Part shown: in pieces, positions 12,030 to 23,198 of the stretch | Layout: every line of letters begins with the position of its first letter | Numbering within the stretch: the stretch's first letter is position 1 | Origin: Aphis gossypii | Lineage: Eukaryota; Arthropoda; Insecta; Hemiptera; Aphididae | Assembly (NCBI RefSeq): GCF_020184175.1 | Contig: NW_026083144.1 | Coordinates: 1-64,000, forward strand | Direction: 5' to 3' | Length of the DNA stretch: 64,000 nt | Program-made: the position numbers and the translations under genes | Notes under the pieces: model-generated | Database searches by the model: none | The model's input: the letters and a program-made list of their open reading frames with translations, nothing else | Told to the model about the DNA's origin: nothing

Positions 12030-12968
12030 AAAAAAAAAAAAAATCGTTTTAATTTTTTTTTTTTACATCCTACATTTCATCATGGATCTTAAAAAAAAAA
12101 TTCTACCTATAAAAATTACAAAATGTTATAGTACCTGTTCTTATTAATACGTTGACTAGTTGGTTGTGAATGAGTTGCTGGTTGAAGCAGGCAGATATGT
12201 TAGCCAGCATAACGTATGCACAAATAAATAAACTTTTTTTAAATCTGCCTCCTCGGGGTTATAGGACCTGAAAATGTAGGCGAATTATGTTAATTAGTAA
12301 ACAAGTATTAAAAAGTCCAAGACAAATGTGTCAAAAATTGTAACTCGCAATGTAGGTATACCAAAAAAGTACTCACCAAAAAGAGTACAATAGTGTTAAT
12401 AATACATACCATACATTGTGCTACCTATTTCAATTATTGCATTGAAATGTGAAGGCATAGTAAAGTTGCCTATAATCACATATTCACATCGGTTGGAGTT
12501 GGAAAGGTTAGGTTAGGCTACGTTTAATATTCAATTCACAACCACTATAACTAATTAAAATTAATAAAGTAAACATACCTTGACTAAACGAAAGGTAACT
12601 CGTTTCATTGGGCTTCGAATGCAAACAGTTCCGTTGATAAATTAAACTAATCACTTGGTTATTTGATAATTGATTACACCTTATTAAAAAAATACAATAA
12701 GAACAACAAGGTATAACGTTCAATTTAACCAAAACCAGAAATTGAAACTTACTAAAAACTTGAAAATAATTATAATTATGTATCTGCCATATTGCAGGCA
12801 TTTAATACCTATAACGAATAAGAATATAAAATAGTCGGAGCCTCCTCGCGTTATCAGTGTCATCACATATTCACATCTCTCTATCATGCGTCGTTCACGT
12901 GGTACAAAGAGAAAATATGGCACCAATTACTTAAACTATGTAACGGTGTAGCCGTCACCATATAAAAA

Positions 12969-12984
12969 GGTCCTTTTCAGGACC
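12969..12984 (+). promoter_or_regulatory. Histone-type mRNA 3' stem-loop
   Basis: GGTCCT-TTTC-AGGACC forms a perfect 6-bp stem with a 4-base loop. It is preceded by an A-run and followed by ACCA, the layout of the metazoan replication-dependent histone 3' processing signal bound by SLBP. No histone reading frame is visible just upstream on the + strand. Confidence 0.5.
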
Positions 12985-13164
12985 ACCAATCACAACACAG
13001 CATATATAAAAACAATACCATCTGAGAGATTTAGCGGTGAATTTAAAACCTTTAGATTCATCACAGAGTCTCACCAAGTACGGCGATGGATAGGGGACAC
13101 AGTGAAGAAAATAACAACACCCCATACAGATCTGTAAGTTCAAAATTAACTCCAGAATGAAGAA

Positions 13165-13230
13165 ATCCGTACCGACAGTAAGCACAAACACGCACGGCGG
13201 CATACTGGTGGTTTACTAGTCGGTACGGAT
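13165..13230. repeat. Perfect 12-bp inverted repeat next to a TATA box
   Basis: ATCCGTACCGAC at 13165-13176 pairs exactly with GTCGGTACGGAT at 13219-13230 across a 42-base loop. Six bases downstream is TATATATACC (from 13236), with an initiator-like CAAAACAAGTCAAGTATTC further on. It may be a promoter-proximal operator-like element or the end of a degenerate transposon. Confidence 0.4.
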
Positions 13231-13572
13231 CACAGTATATATACCGGGCACTTTTCAAAACAAGTCAAGTATTCAATCATTATCACCATCGTCAACATAT
13301 TTGTCAGCACAACGACGAACGACGAACATAATATTGATTTCTACGAATTCCACTCCGGACTTAGCAGCGAAGACACTCGTGAAACGAGGCGGCAACCGAC
13401 GAACACGGCGATAAATCTACCAGTTACGTTCTGGATACATCAACGAAGACGTTTGAGTGTTGAGGCGGCCGTCGACGAATATAATATAACCCTTCACTTG
13501 GCGTGCAATACCAGCGGCTCTTACACGCGGTTTTGCACGCACGGTCGATCTACCATCGCGACTGACAAAAAC

Positions 13573-13588
13573 GGTTCTTTTTAGGACC
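13573..13588 (+). promoter_or_regulatory. Second, degenerate histone-type stem-loop
   Basis: GGTTCT-TTTT-AGGACC keeps a 6-bp stem with one G-U pair and a 4-base loop, again preceded by an A-rich run. It lies about 340 bp downstream of the TATA box near 13236, so a short transcript could run from that promoter to this signal. The DNA between has no histone frame that I recognise on either strand. Confidence 0.4.
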
Positions 13589-14414
13589 ATTAGTTCAATC
13601 CCACTACAGTGAGCCTACTCAGGTTTCACTGTAGAAACGCATATCTGTTACGACTTGCTTAAGACCGTGGAAAAGTGTGCATAACCCGTTTTCCAAGTTA
13701 TATTGTATAAATTTAAATATTAGTTTCCCTAATTGTTATATTCTATATGTCGCGCCTCTAAAGGCCCTGACATCACCCGTTGCGGCTCACTTGCTCAAGC
13801 TAGCCCCGCGGTTTGGAACAAATTATATATCATCCCATACAAATATTTTTTATAGTTTTTTCATTATATATATTAATATTGCCAATAAATTTATGTGATA
13901 CCAAAAATCGGAGTTTTTAATACTTCAATATGACAAGTCATTGAATATCATTGCACTGTGTCAACTATTATTCACAGAGCATCGTAATTATTAATATAAT
14001 ATATAGGTGCACATTTTTACCACAGGGCACAGACTATATAATATATATATATAGGTAGTCTGTGTTTTTACCCAACATCACGATACTATACACATACACA
14101 TAATATACACCTATACACGTCTTATAGGTGTATTTCAAATATCTATGAAAATAATTTGAGCATAGTGACTGTTACTGAACTATCACGTATAATATAACAA
14201 TATTTTCGAAAATTTTAAATGACATATTGGTACCACTGTATACTGTATAGATCATAATGTTCAAACCACGGACTAATATTAATACTAATATTATATTATA
14301 TAACTAATATATTTATACAGGACTGTTCATGACATGGTTGGAGGGTGAGGGGGGTTGACACGAAATGAAATTAATACACGGCTTATAATATTATAGCCGT
14401 GATGTAATACAACA
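13589..14414. other. Gene-free stretch with small hairpins
   Basis: No gene is recognised. Two hairpins stand out: CACAGACTA facing TAGTCTGTG across a TA-rich loop (about 14028-14064), and ACACCTATA facing TATAGGTGT (14107-14131, perfect 9-bp arms). Confidence 0.4.
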
Positions 14415-14569
14415 GGCGGAGTTCGGGGGAATATTTTCTTTTTAGCATTACTAGCGCCGTCTTAGTGGATACTTTTGGAACTAATAATAATATAATCTAG
14501 TTCCATAAGTATCCACTAAAACAGCGATAGTAATGCTAAAAGAAACAATATATCTCCCCGAAGTCCGTC
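14415..14569. repeat. Foldback element, about 70-bp arms
   Basis: The arm at 14415-14482 pairs with 14499-14569 across a 16-base loop. Long paired blocks include TTTAGCATTACTA, TTAGTGGATACTT and TGGAACT. A further match (CATGGTTG and TTGACAC near 14333 and 14600) suggests that the inverted repeat extends outward with indels. It is either a foldback MITE or a small-RNA-like hairpin. Confidence 0.65.
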
Positions 14570-14858
14570 TTTCTACTCGTGTTTTAAAGTGTCAAAGTGT
14601 CAACAACCATGATTTGGTATACCAGGTATATCTAAAATATAATATAAGGTATTATGAATTATAATAACTACATGCAATGTTTTTAGAAAAATTGATTAAC
14701 CATGTCTTTTGCAAATACGTCCTAATTGAAAAATAAAATATTTGTTTCATAGAATATACTTTAAAAATTAACATTTTTAATTTTCTAATACTAAAAAAAA
14801 TTACTCTGCATTATTTTGATACTTATAGGTTATTAATTATAATATATTTTTTCTGTAG

Positions 14859-17369
14859 ATTTCCAAGAGGAATTTAACCAAATATTAACACTTGTAGAAG
14901 AAGAAGATGAGATACGTGTAATCTTAGAAGAAGAATATGAAAGGCAAAATATAGGTCTAGATAGTTTTGAAAATCCCTTTCAATCTTAAGCAAAATCCAT
15001 ATACGACGAAAGTTAAACTTTTCTAGAAGAAGGTACTGGAATTAATCCATTTTACTGTCCTTTCTTAGTGCCAATTATTATAAAATGTTTAAAACTTCTT
15101 CCGCTTTGGTCAGGAATAATGATTCCTATATTTGGTTATGGTGAAGAAGTAGCTTCATCGGCAATTGTTGAGTCAAGCTTCAAAAAATTAAAGCAGCTTG
15201 CTTCCAAAAGTATAGAATTACCAACAAACATTGAAATTTTTCTAGAAAATCATGTGTTATCTTTGAAAGGGGCATCAATTATCCTAGGACAAAATAGCTC
15301 TACACTGTTAACTATACCAGAAAAGAACAACAATTTATTTAATAATGAAATCATTGAACAAATTTCTCCTTTACATTTAACCAACACATCATTTTCTCAA
15401 TCAAGTTCACCTGAATATTTATACCAAACAATAGACGAGGGTACTGTAGAAATAATTAATAGACCTAAAACTGTGTATAAACCAAACTATGATAATAACA
15501 AGGATCCAACCAATAATATAGAAGACACGAATAATAATTTTGCAACCTCACCAGCCACACATATCGCAGATGGTATTAATGAAATCTCGCCAAAAATACT
15601 ACGATCTAATTCCAATGAGTTCTCGGAAAATGTATCTATTTTACGTTGTCCGTTATGTAAACCAGGAAATCTTCCTTCTGCAAATGAAGGTCATAAGTGT
15701 ATGATATGTTCGGTTTCAGTTCATGCTATTCCATCTAGCTCTACTCAAAGAAAAGGGAACAAAGACCTTAGACTTTGTTTAGCTTGCTCTGAAGATGTTT
15801 TAGATGTTTTGGAAGAATTGGAAGAAAATAAATCTGTTGAAACTTGGAATCGTACTTCGAAAAAGCAACGGAATTCAATGTCCTACCTTTGTGTCCCAAC
15901 CCTAACCTGCGGCATCTTCAGTTAAAAAGTTCAAAGCATATACAATCACTACCAATATTAAAGAATGGCTCGCGTGCACAAGAGTTAAAAAGTTGTACCA
16001 TTAAAAATCTGGGTAAAGTTATTATGAGTAACACCTGTGCTTTTGATACTGTTTCTGCAATTTTAATGGCATTCATTAATGATAGTGATGAGTACAAAGT
16101 AAAGGTAGACGAATGCAATAATGAATTTTTAAAATTCACTGCAGAACTTATTACTAATGGTTTAACATCCAGAATATACTCAAAAAGAGCTGAGATCATG
16201 GTAATAAGATATTATCTAACAAAGTTAATTTTATAAAAACATATTAAACATATATTAAGAGGATACCACATCTGAATGTATTGTCTTTGTCCATTTTACT
16301 GTATATTTAAAATTAGAATGAATTGACATATAAACATTTAAATGTATGATAATTATCAAGGACACTTGAGAAGTTTTCATTGATATTTTAATTAATTTAT
16401 TTAAAACTGTACATTTTTTTATACATTTTCAAATTATTTTAACTATTTTTGTAATTAAAATCTCCCAGATTCCCTAGTAATAATCTTATCTTTAAATTTT
16501 CTAATAGGTCAATTAACTCTAATTTTAAAATTATTATAGTAAAATGGATAGTTGTGAATGTACAATTTGCTATGTTGTACCTTTGTAAGACGGAATCAAT
16601 ACATGCGGGTGTGATGTCCTCTTAACATATTATTAATAAAATAAGATCAATATAAAATATAAATGTACATACCTGGATTTTATTCTAGATAAAAAAATTA
16701 AACCCAGAGTTGGAAATATTAGGATACAATACAACTTTGGCCAAATGCGAGACTGTAGCCAGTAACATATTTAATTGTGCACTGGCGGAGTTACTTTCGG
16801 CTTATGATTACATTGAATGTAATATACAAAATTGTGGAAGGACAAATGAAGGGCCAATACCAATAAATATTATAACATATACTACAAACAATGATGGCCT
16901 ATATGGATTGCAAAGTTATTTAAGTTCTAGAGTTAATATTGAAAAAATGAGGTGTGGTTATATTAATGCTGGTGAACCATGTGAAGGATTGAAAACAAAA
17001 ACAACTACAATATCAGAATATCATTTATTTGTGGAAATATTAAATTGGGAAGGTATTATAACTTATAATAATCATATAATAAAGCATAATAAATGCAATG
17101 TTTTTTCATTCTTACAGGAGACGAAAAAGGTAATTTCAGCATTGAAGCGGTTCTACAACTACAGATAGTACTAAAATATATACCTGAAATACTCATCAAT
17201 TCAGGAATAACCTACGAATTAAGAGGTGTTGGATGTTATCGGCATAGTCCAAATAGTCTACGAACATCCACCGGACATTACCTACTACGACTTACAAAAG
17301 ACTGTAAAGCAGGTTAAATCAACAACAGTTATCCCGTGTGAATTTCTTATACGAGTATATACAATTTAA
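14859..17369 (+). pseudogene. Transposon-derived gene with zinc ribbon and C19 protease-like domain, broken
   Basis: Exon 1 follows TTTTTCTGTAG at 14858. Its first part has two in-frame stops and resembles the tail of a large transposase-like protein (NPFYCPFLVPIIIKC, then AIVESSFKKLKQLASKS). A zinc ribbon follows (CPLCKPGNLPSANEGHKCMIC, then CLAC). A 2-nt frame change near 15890 precedes a ubiquitin-specific-protease-like Cys box (NTCAFDTVSAILMAF). An intron runs from about 16200 to 16689 with a MITE in it. The next exon (ELEILGYN, ALAELLSAYDYIECN, RCGYINAGEPCEG, YHLFVEILNWEG) ends at 17052, and a 65-nt intron (17053-17117) keeps phase. The last exon has the His box (ELRGVGCYRH, TSTGHYLLR), a frame change, and a tail (YYDLQKTVKQVKSTTV) ending near 17369. 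The protease assignment rests on the box order Cys, zinc pair, GHY, YD. Its exact transposon family is not certain. Confidence 0.6.
16259..16621. mobile_element. TTAA-flanked MITE, copy A (363 bp)
   Basis: TTAA duplications lie at 16255-16258 and 16622-16625. The ends read GAGGATACCACATC and GGTGTGATGTCCTC, forming imperfect inverted repeats. Inside are TTGTCTTTGTC and GTAAGACGGA, which match the termini of the element at 40048-40468. It sits inside an intron of the protease-like gene and carries no gene. Confidence 0.75.
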
Positions 17370-18105
17370 TTTTTATTTATACTATAATTTTTAAATTTAG
17401 TTATTACTTTTTGATTTTAGTATTAATTATTTCATATTTCAAATGAAATGAAATATAAAAACAAGGTTTGTCTGAAACAAAGTATTTTATATTTTTATTA
17501 TTTTATAATAATGTAATATTTAAATATAATGATTTTATTCGTATCAACTGTCCGTCTGTCCATGTAAAATATTAAAAATTTGTAGATTTTATAATCTATA
17601 ATATTTCAACATTTCTACATTCCAAAAAAAATATACAACAAGTTAAAAAACTATTTAAAACAATTATCTTTCGTAAAATATTATGGATCACAATATAATA
17701 CATTAAGGTAAATCATATTCAGTTATTTCATAGAAATGCATAGCATTTACAAATTAAAAATTATTTATTATCTACTAACTAATTATTATAGGCATGAGTG
17801 GGGGTGTAGAAGGTTTATAGTATTTAAAATATAGTTATAAATTGATTTAAATGAAAGTTGATGATGAGATATTGCAAAGATGTTTCCTAAAATTGTAATG
17901 TTTTTCCTTCATCAAATTTAATTAAAAAAATCAACTCCAATTCATATATACTATAAACTGATTAAAATTAATTGATTACATTTATTTAATTCAATTCAAA
18001 AATAAACGTTTCCAAGTACAACAAAATGGATTTAAAATGACAATTTTTTCAAAGTATACAAAAAACATTGCGAAGTAAAAAATTATTAGGTACGGGTGGT
18101 GGTGG
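17370..18105. other. Gene-free AT-rich stretch
   Basis: The DNA here is AT-rich with ATTTCAAATGAAAT-like short palindromes. No open frame with family resemblance is seen on either strand. Confidence 0.5.
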
Positions 18106-18262
18106 CGAAACGTGTTTCCAGCCCCACCCACGGCAATTTTTTTTCTCGGCCGGAATTTTTTCGTAGGAATTCTGGAACCTATCATAGGAATTCATAGGAA
18201 AGACGTACTAATTATGCGAAAAAAAATTGCGAAAAGTTAAATGGGTGGGGTTGGGGACATGT
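18106..18262. repeat. Imperfect inverted repeat, about 40-bp arms
   Basis: The left arm (CCAGCCCCACCCAC followed by GGCAATTTTTTTTC) faces the right arm (GCGAAAAAAAATTGC followed by ATGGGTGGGGTTGGGG). The core contains AGGAATTC repeats (TCGTAGGAATTCTGG, CATAGGAATTCATAGG). This is probably a small non-autonomous element. Confidence 0.5.
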
Positions 18263-18656
18263 ACATTGTACGTGTTATTTTTATGCTATAGAATTGTGTA
18301 CTAAAAAAAAATTTTTATAGATGTAATCAAAAATCAATATTTCCAATATTCAGATTCTAACTTTGAATTAGATGTCCAGTGTTGGTTTAGAATCGTAAAA
18401 ACTAGATTTGACAGAGAAAAACAATCTGAACATTTACAATAATAATAGTTTCAACTTAACTTTAAATTGTATCAACCTGTAAATTGACATTTTGTAGTTT
18501 TTCCAACCAAGTAGATCGGAAGTTTAATATTTTATTTTATACACAATATAATGAGTTGTTTTATTATAATTTGTTGCATTACCAACCTCTACCTTTTTTT
18601 ATTATTTATTTAATTTTTGTTTTGAATAAATACTGATTTTTCAATTTTTTCTCAAG

Positions 18657-20728
18657 GGTCTATAACATCTAGTAGAAGAGTTAAAAATATTGGATCCATA
18701 TCTAATCGGCAATTTAAAAGGCGACTTCAGAATGAAGTAAGAAATAATTATGATAAAATTCTTAAATCGATTGTAACCCTATTGAATTTTCAAATATTTT
18801 TGTTCGAAAGTTAATAATTTTATCTAAAACGTGAAATTTTCCTTTAGATTTCCAATCAAACTTTTGATTCAATAGAAGTAATAAAACCTTCCATTGAGCA
18901 CAACAACGTAATGCCAACCAATGCAGGAATTAGTTTGGAACCATTAATAAATTAACATTTACAAGAAGAAGTTATGTTACCTATAGGCTATAATGTCAAA
19001 TGCATCTTATAATGTTAGTATTAATGTAGTTTATTTTTTCTACATATTATTAATAAATTTGACTATATTGTTTTTAGGATATTTCAAATAAAGTTCACCC
19101 AATTTTTGAAAGAGAAAATGTTACTAATGAAGATTCAAATCAAGACTTAATAAACAGACTTCGTAAGTGGGCAGTACATTTTAATGTATCCCATGGAAGT
19201 GCCAACGAAATATTATCCATTCTACGTAGTATTGGTTTGAAGGTTCCAAAGGATATTAGAACTATTATACATGATAAACATCAGGCTAATCATCCTATCA
19301 TTGAAATCCAAAATGGTTCATATCTAGATATAGGTATATTAATTATAATTAAACCACATTTAATTAAACATATAAAACATATTCCTAATAATATAACAAT
19401 TAAATTAAGTTTTAATATTGATGGCCTACCCCTAGCAAAAAGTTCAAAAACTCAGTTTTAGCCTATCTTAATATCATTTATTAATTTACCTATTTTTGTA
19501 AAAAAGATTTTTCCTGTTGGTATTTACTATAGTTATAAAAGCAAACCTGGGAATGTAAATGAATTTTTTAGACTATTTATAATTGAGCTACAAAACTTAT
19601 TAACTTGTGGTATTAAAATTTAAAATAAACAAATAAACTTTGAGATTGTTTATATTGTGGCTGACGCGCCAGCAAAATCGTTCTTATTAAATGTTAAGAA
19701 CCATAATGGGTATTTTTCTTGTAATTCATGTGATTATGTGAAGTAGAAGGAGATTATATAGAAAAAAGAGTATGTTTTTTAAGTTTGTCTGCTCCATAAC
19801 GTAGTAATGATTCATTTAGGTCAAAATCTAATCCCGAGTATCATAAAGTTGGTGTAAGTCCTTTAATAGAAATTCCTATAGATGTGATAAGCACAGTTGT
19901 TCTCGATTATATGCATTGTGTTTGCCAATGGGTAATGAAACGCCTTCTTGAGTTTTGGATACGAAGGAAAAAAACCAGTTAGAATTATAGAAGAAAAAAA
20001 AATCTAATATTTCTCAATCTTTATTCAATTTAGGAAAGTTAGTACCATCTGAATTTGCTCGCCTGCCAAGATCCCTTGATGATCTTGAATATTGGAAAGC
20101 TACAGAATTTCGAGAAATTCTTCTGTATACAGGGGTCATTGTATTGAAGTCAAATAAAAAAAAAGAATTTTATGAACACTTTCTTCTATTAGTTGTATCA
20201 ATTCGAATATTATGCTCAAATCATATTAGTAATGAAAATAATAATTTAGCATTAAAGCTTTTAGGACAATTTGTTGAAAACTATTCATCTCATTATGGTC
20301 CTCAATAAATTAACTATAGTGTCCACAGTTTAATCCACTTACCATTTTATGCACATTTGCATGGATCTTTGGATAATTATAGTTAATTTAAATATGAAAA
20401 CTATCTTCAGACACTAAAGAAAAGTATGAAGTGTTGTAGATACCCACTTTCAGAAATTCTAAATAAAATAACTGTATCTGAAAGAGAACAACTGACAGCA
20501 GTTTCAACTTATGATGAGGATAATTTAATTAAATCTTTTAAGATAAATGAAAATATTTCAAATTTTGGGACCATTTATTATAACCAAATTACATTAAATT
20601 CTAATAATTATGTTCTTAGCTGTAAAAATCCGAAGGATCAATGTATTATTTTAGATGATGATAGTATTACTGTTCGCGCCACGCATCGACGTATTCTCCG
20701 ATTATTATTATGTTTTTTCCACAAATAA
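18657..20728 (+). pseudogene. Transposase-domain protein, multi-exon, heavily decayed
   Basis: Exon pieces are 18657-18736 (SITSSRRVKNIGSISNRQF, donor GTAAGA), 18848-about 18953, and from 19078 onward. The long exon reads LINRLRKWAVHFNVSHGSA, then SFNIDGLPLAKSSKTQF with stops, ADAPAKSFLLNVKNHNGYFSC, VVLDYMHCVCQWVMKRLL, PRSLDDLEYWKATEFRE, and ends YEVLSCKNP-like at 20728. The motif order (WA..N, IDGLPL, DAPAKS, C..C, DYMH, PRS.DD) is that of 'transposase domain-containing' proteins widespread in arthropods. At least six stops or frame changes interrupt it. Function is a presumed DDE-type transposase; the superfamily is not settled from sequence reading. Confidence 0.65.
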
Positions 20729-20763
20729 AAAGGTATATTTTCTGTTTAACATTTATATTATTT

Positions 20764-22507
20764 TTATAAATTTTTTGCTAGTTTACTTAATTTTTCAGCC
20801 ATAAAACGGTATGTATCAACAAACTTTACGTTAAATTTTGGTGCGATTCCTTTACTAAATGATATATATTTTTCAGATGAATTAGGTATAACATGAATAT
20901 CTTTATCGTTACATCCAAGTTCTCGAATTATAAAGTGACTGTCATATGCCAGATTATGAAAGAAGATTGGTACAAATGATGGATTAGTTAGCTGAAAATT
21001 ACATTTTACACAAATACATCGTCTGTAATTTCCAGTTATATGACAGTGATCTCGAACTTTTAACAAATTATTATCTTTAAAAGTTAATAAACATTTTTTA
21101 CAAACCTTAGCTTTTTGAAAATTTTTTTCTTCTTTTAAAGTCAATTCGTTAATTGGTAAATTAGTTTTACAAATATCATTAATTTTATTTCCTATAATTA
21201 TCATACTATTCATAAATTTTATTGCAGCATTTTTACCTCTGTATATTACTACTTTTCTAGGAATTTCAAACTTTTTTATTAATTTTTTCGAAATAATATT
21301 ATAATCAACTTTTACATAAAACCCGTAACTCATAAGTTTATGTAAATGTGTAATATGAGTATTTTTTTTTTTTACCATTTTGAAAGAATTTATCAGGTTG
21401 TTTAGGGTTTAAAATACATTCGAAGTCAGCGTATGTAACAATTGGGATTCGTTGAGTATTTTTATAGTTTTTGAAATATATGAAATCGTCATCTCCTTTT
21501 TCAAACATTATAGGTATTCCTAATTTATTTTTAATACACATTTCTTTATGTCTAATTAATCCCGTTTCACCCCAAAGTTTGCTTTTACACGGTTTATTTC
21601 CAAAACTTGTAAAACATCTCTTACATATAATCAATTTTGAACAATTTTTAGTTCTTTGGCTTCTAATAAACCTCGAGAAGTTGTTAATATAACAATAATG
21701 AGCTGTATTATTATCACCAAATAGAAAAAGATCAAAATGATTTTTTTTTCAATATTGGTTATACGTAATGGGTAAATTACATTATTATCATCTAAGCTGT
21801 AAATATTTATTGATACATTGTTTATTTTTTTAAATTTTTTAAACTGAGTTATAGGTGTTGGAAAATCGATGCATTTAAAATTAAACCCACTTTTTTTTTC
21901 TAACATACCTACCAAAATATTTTTTGTTTAACCGAGATTTATTCAAACAATTATCGTACTTACTTAGTATTGAATACTTGAAACATTCGTTATCGTTATT
22001 TTTTACATTAATAACTGTTTTTTTTTTTAATATGACTAGGTAAATCTAAGTATGCTTTTCCTCCTTTAAGAGGATTAACTGTATTAATTCGTAATTGTAT
22101 ACAATCTATAGATTTAAGTGACCAGCCTGATTTTTTTGATATAAACTGTTCTTCCTCAGATAATAGTTTGTTAAACATTTTGTTTAATAAGCTATTAAAA
22201 CTGGATGATTTGCATGCTAATACGTTTGTTATTTTAAATGACATATCTTTTACTTCATTCGTTAATAGTTGTTCATACGTGCTATCAACATGTAAATTAA
22301 ATTTAATTGTTGACTGCTGGCTTGATTGTGTTCACCTAGAAATTAACATTTCAGAAACATAACTAAAAATACATAGTAGTCTATTATTTCTTCCTTGTTT
22401 TTAACAATAAATGTTCTCTAACAGTTTTTAAATCGTTCAATTTCAACAAGTTCACCCTTAGCAGCTGATTCCATCAGTCTACGTTTAGTAATTGTATTTC
22501 TTTTCAT
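20764..22507 (-). pseudogene. Polinton/Maverick-type protein-primed DNA polymerase B, N-terminal part, decayed
   Basis: The probable start is the ATG at 22507 (MKRNTITKRRLMESAAKGE). Downstream pieces are: 22244-22008 (VLACKSSSFNSLLNKMFNKL, GWSLKSID, LRINTVNPLKGGKAYLDLP); a frame-shifted link (NDNECFKYSILSKYD); 21915-21631 (SINIYSLDDNNVIYPLRIT); 21634-21338 with the exonuclease motif YADFECIL; and 21378-20764 with an HNH-like knuckle (VCKKCLLTF, RDHCHITGNYRRCICVKCN) and exonuclease II (FFHNLAYDSHFI). This is the order of the exonuclease half of PolB in Polinton-like elements, and the polymerase palm is missing. Several frame breaks fall at A-runs. No capsid, integrase or ATPase gene of such an element is seen in the window. 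It is transcribed towards the transposase-domain gene. Confidence 0.7.
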
Positions 22508-22670
22508 TATGTAACTGTAAATAAATTTATATTAAAAAATAATAATAATACATTTGTTCATATTCCTAACTGATTAATGTTTTAATTATTAGTGTATCAG
22601 ATATCCAGCTTATTGTAGTGTACGTTTTAATTATTATTTCATCAGAATATTACAGGAAATGTAATTAAAG

Positions 22671-22740
22671 TACCTATGTTATTCAACGACATGTCACAGC
22701 CACCGAACGTGATCGGATTCGGATTATACGAACGCGTTGT
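22671..22740 (-). promoter_or_regulatory. Upstream module shared with 28381-28450, copy 1
   Basis: This 70-bp block aligns without gaps to 28381-28450 with 11 differences by eye (about 84%). Its core CGAACGTGATCGGATT and TTATACGAACGC is shared, and weaker similarity continues downstream. It lies about 165-235 bp upstream of the polymerase start on the - strand, so it may be promoter DNA of a multi-gene element. Confidence 0.5.
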
Positions 22741-23198
22741 AAGGTCATGATAGTGGTATGCGCAGTGAACAGCTACGATGGTGCGATTCATTTACAACGC
22801 TAGAACTTTGCCATCTACGCACATAGACCAAACGTACGTACCGTACAATCACTTTTGTGGAACATAACTCCAGGGCCGGCGCGAAAAATTATTCATGGGG
22901 GGGGGGGTGTCAAAATAATAAAATGTCGACTTAAATATTTATTTTACCTACCTGAATTTAATGAGACCTTTTTGTAAATACATTGTTATGTGTAAATAAC
23001 TAATAATAAACAAGATTATATAATAAGTTAATTTTTTTAAAATACTTTTTCAGTTTATGACAAATAAAAACAAAATTAAATTTATTTAAGAGAAACTTTC
23101 CTAGTTTACAAAAATATCATATTAAAATTATAATTTGTAAGTAACTAACAAACCTATTTAAATTTATAGTTTACACTTCTATAGATATAAAAAAAAAA

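Noticed and set aside
12508..13258. Several - strand frames of 65-97 codons
   Set aside because: They are hydrophobic, low-complexity translations of AT-rich DNA, with no family resemblance, overlapping each other and the stem-loop region.
12961..13590. A histone gene between the two stem-loops
   Set aside because: I compared both strands with conserved H2A, H2B, H3 and H4 stretches by eye and found no convincing match.
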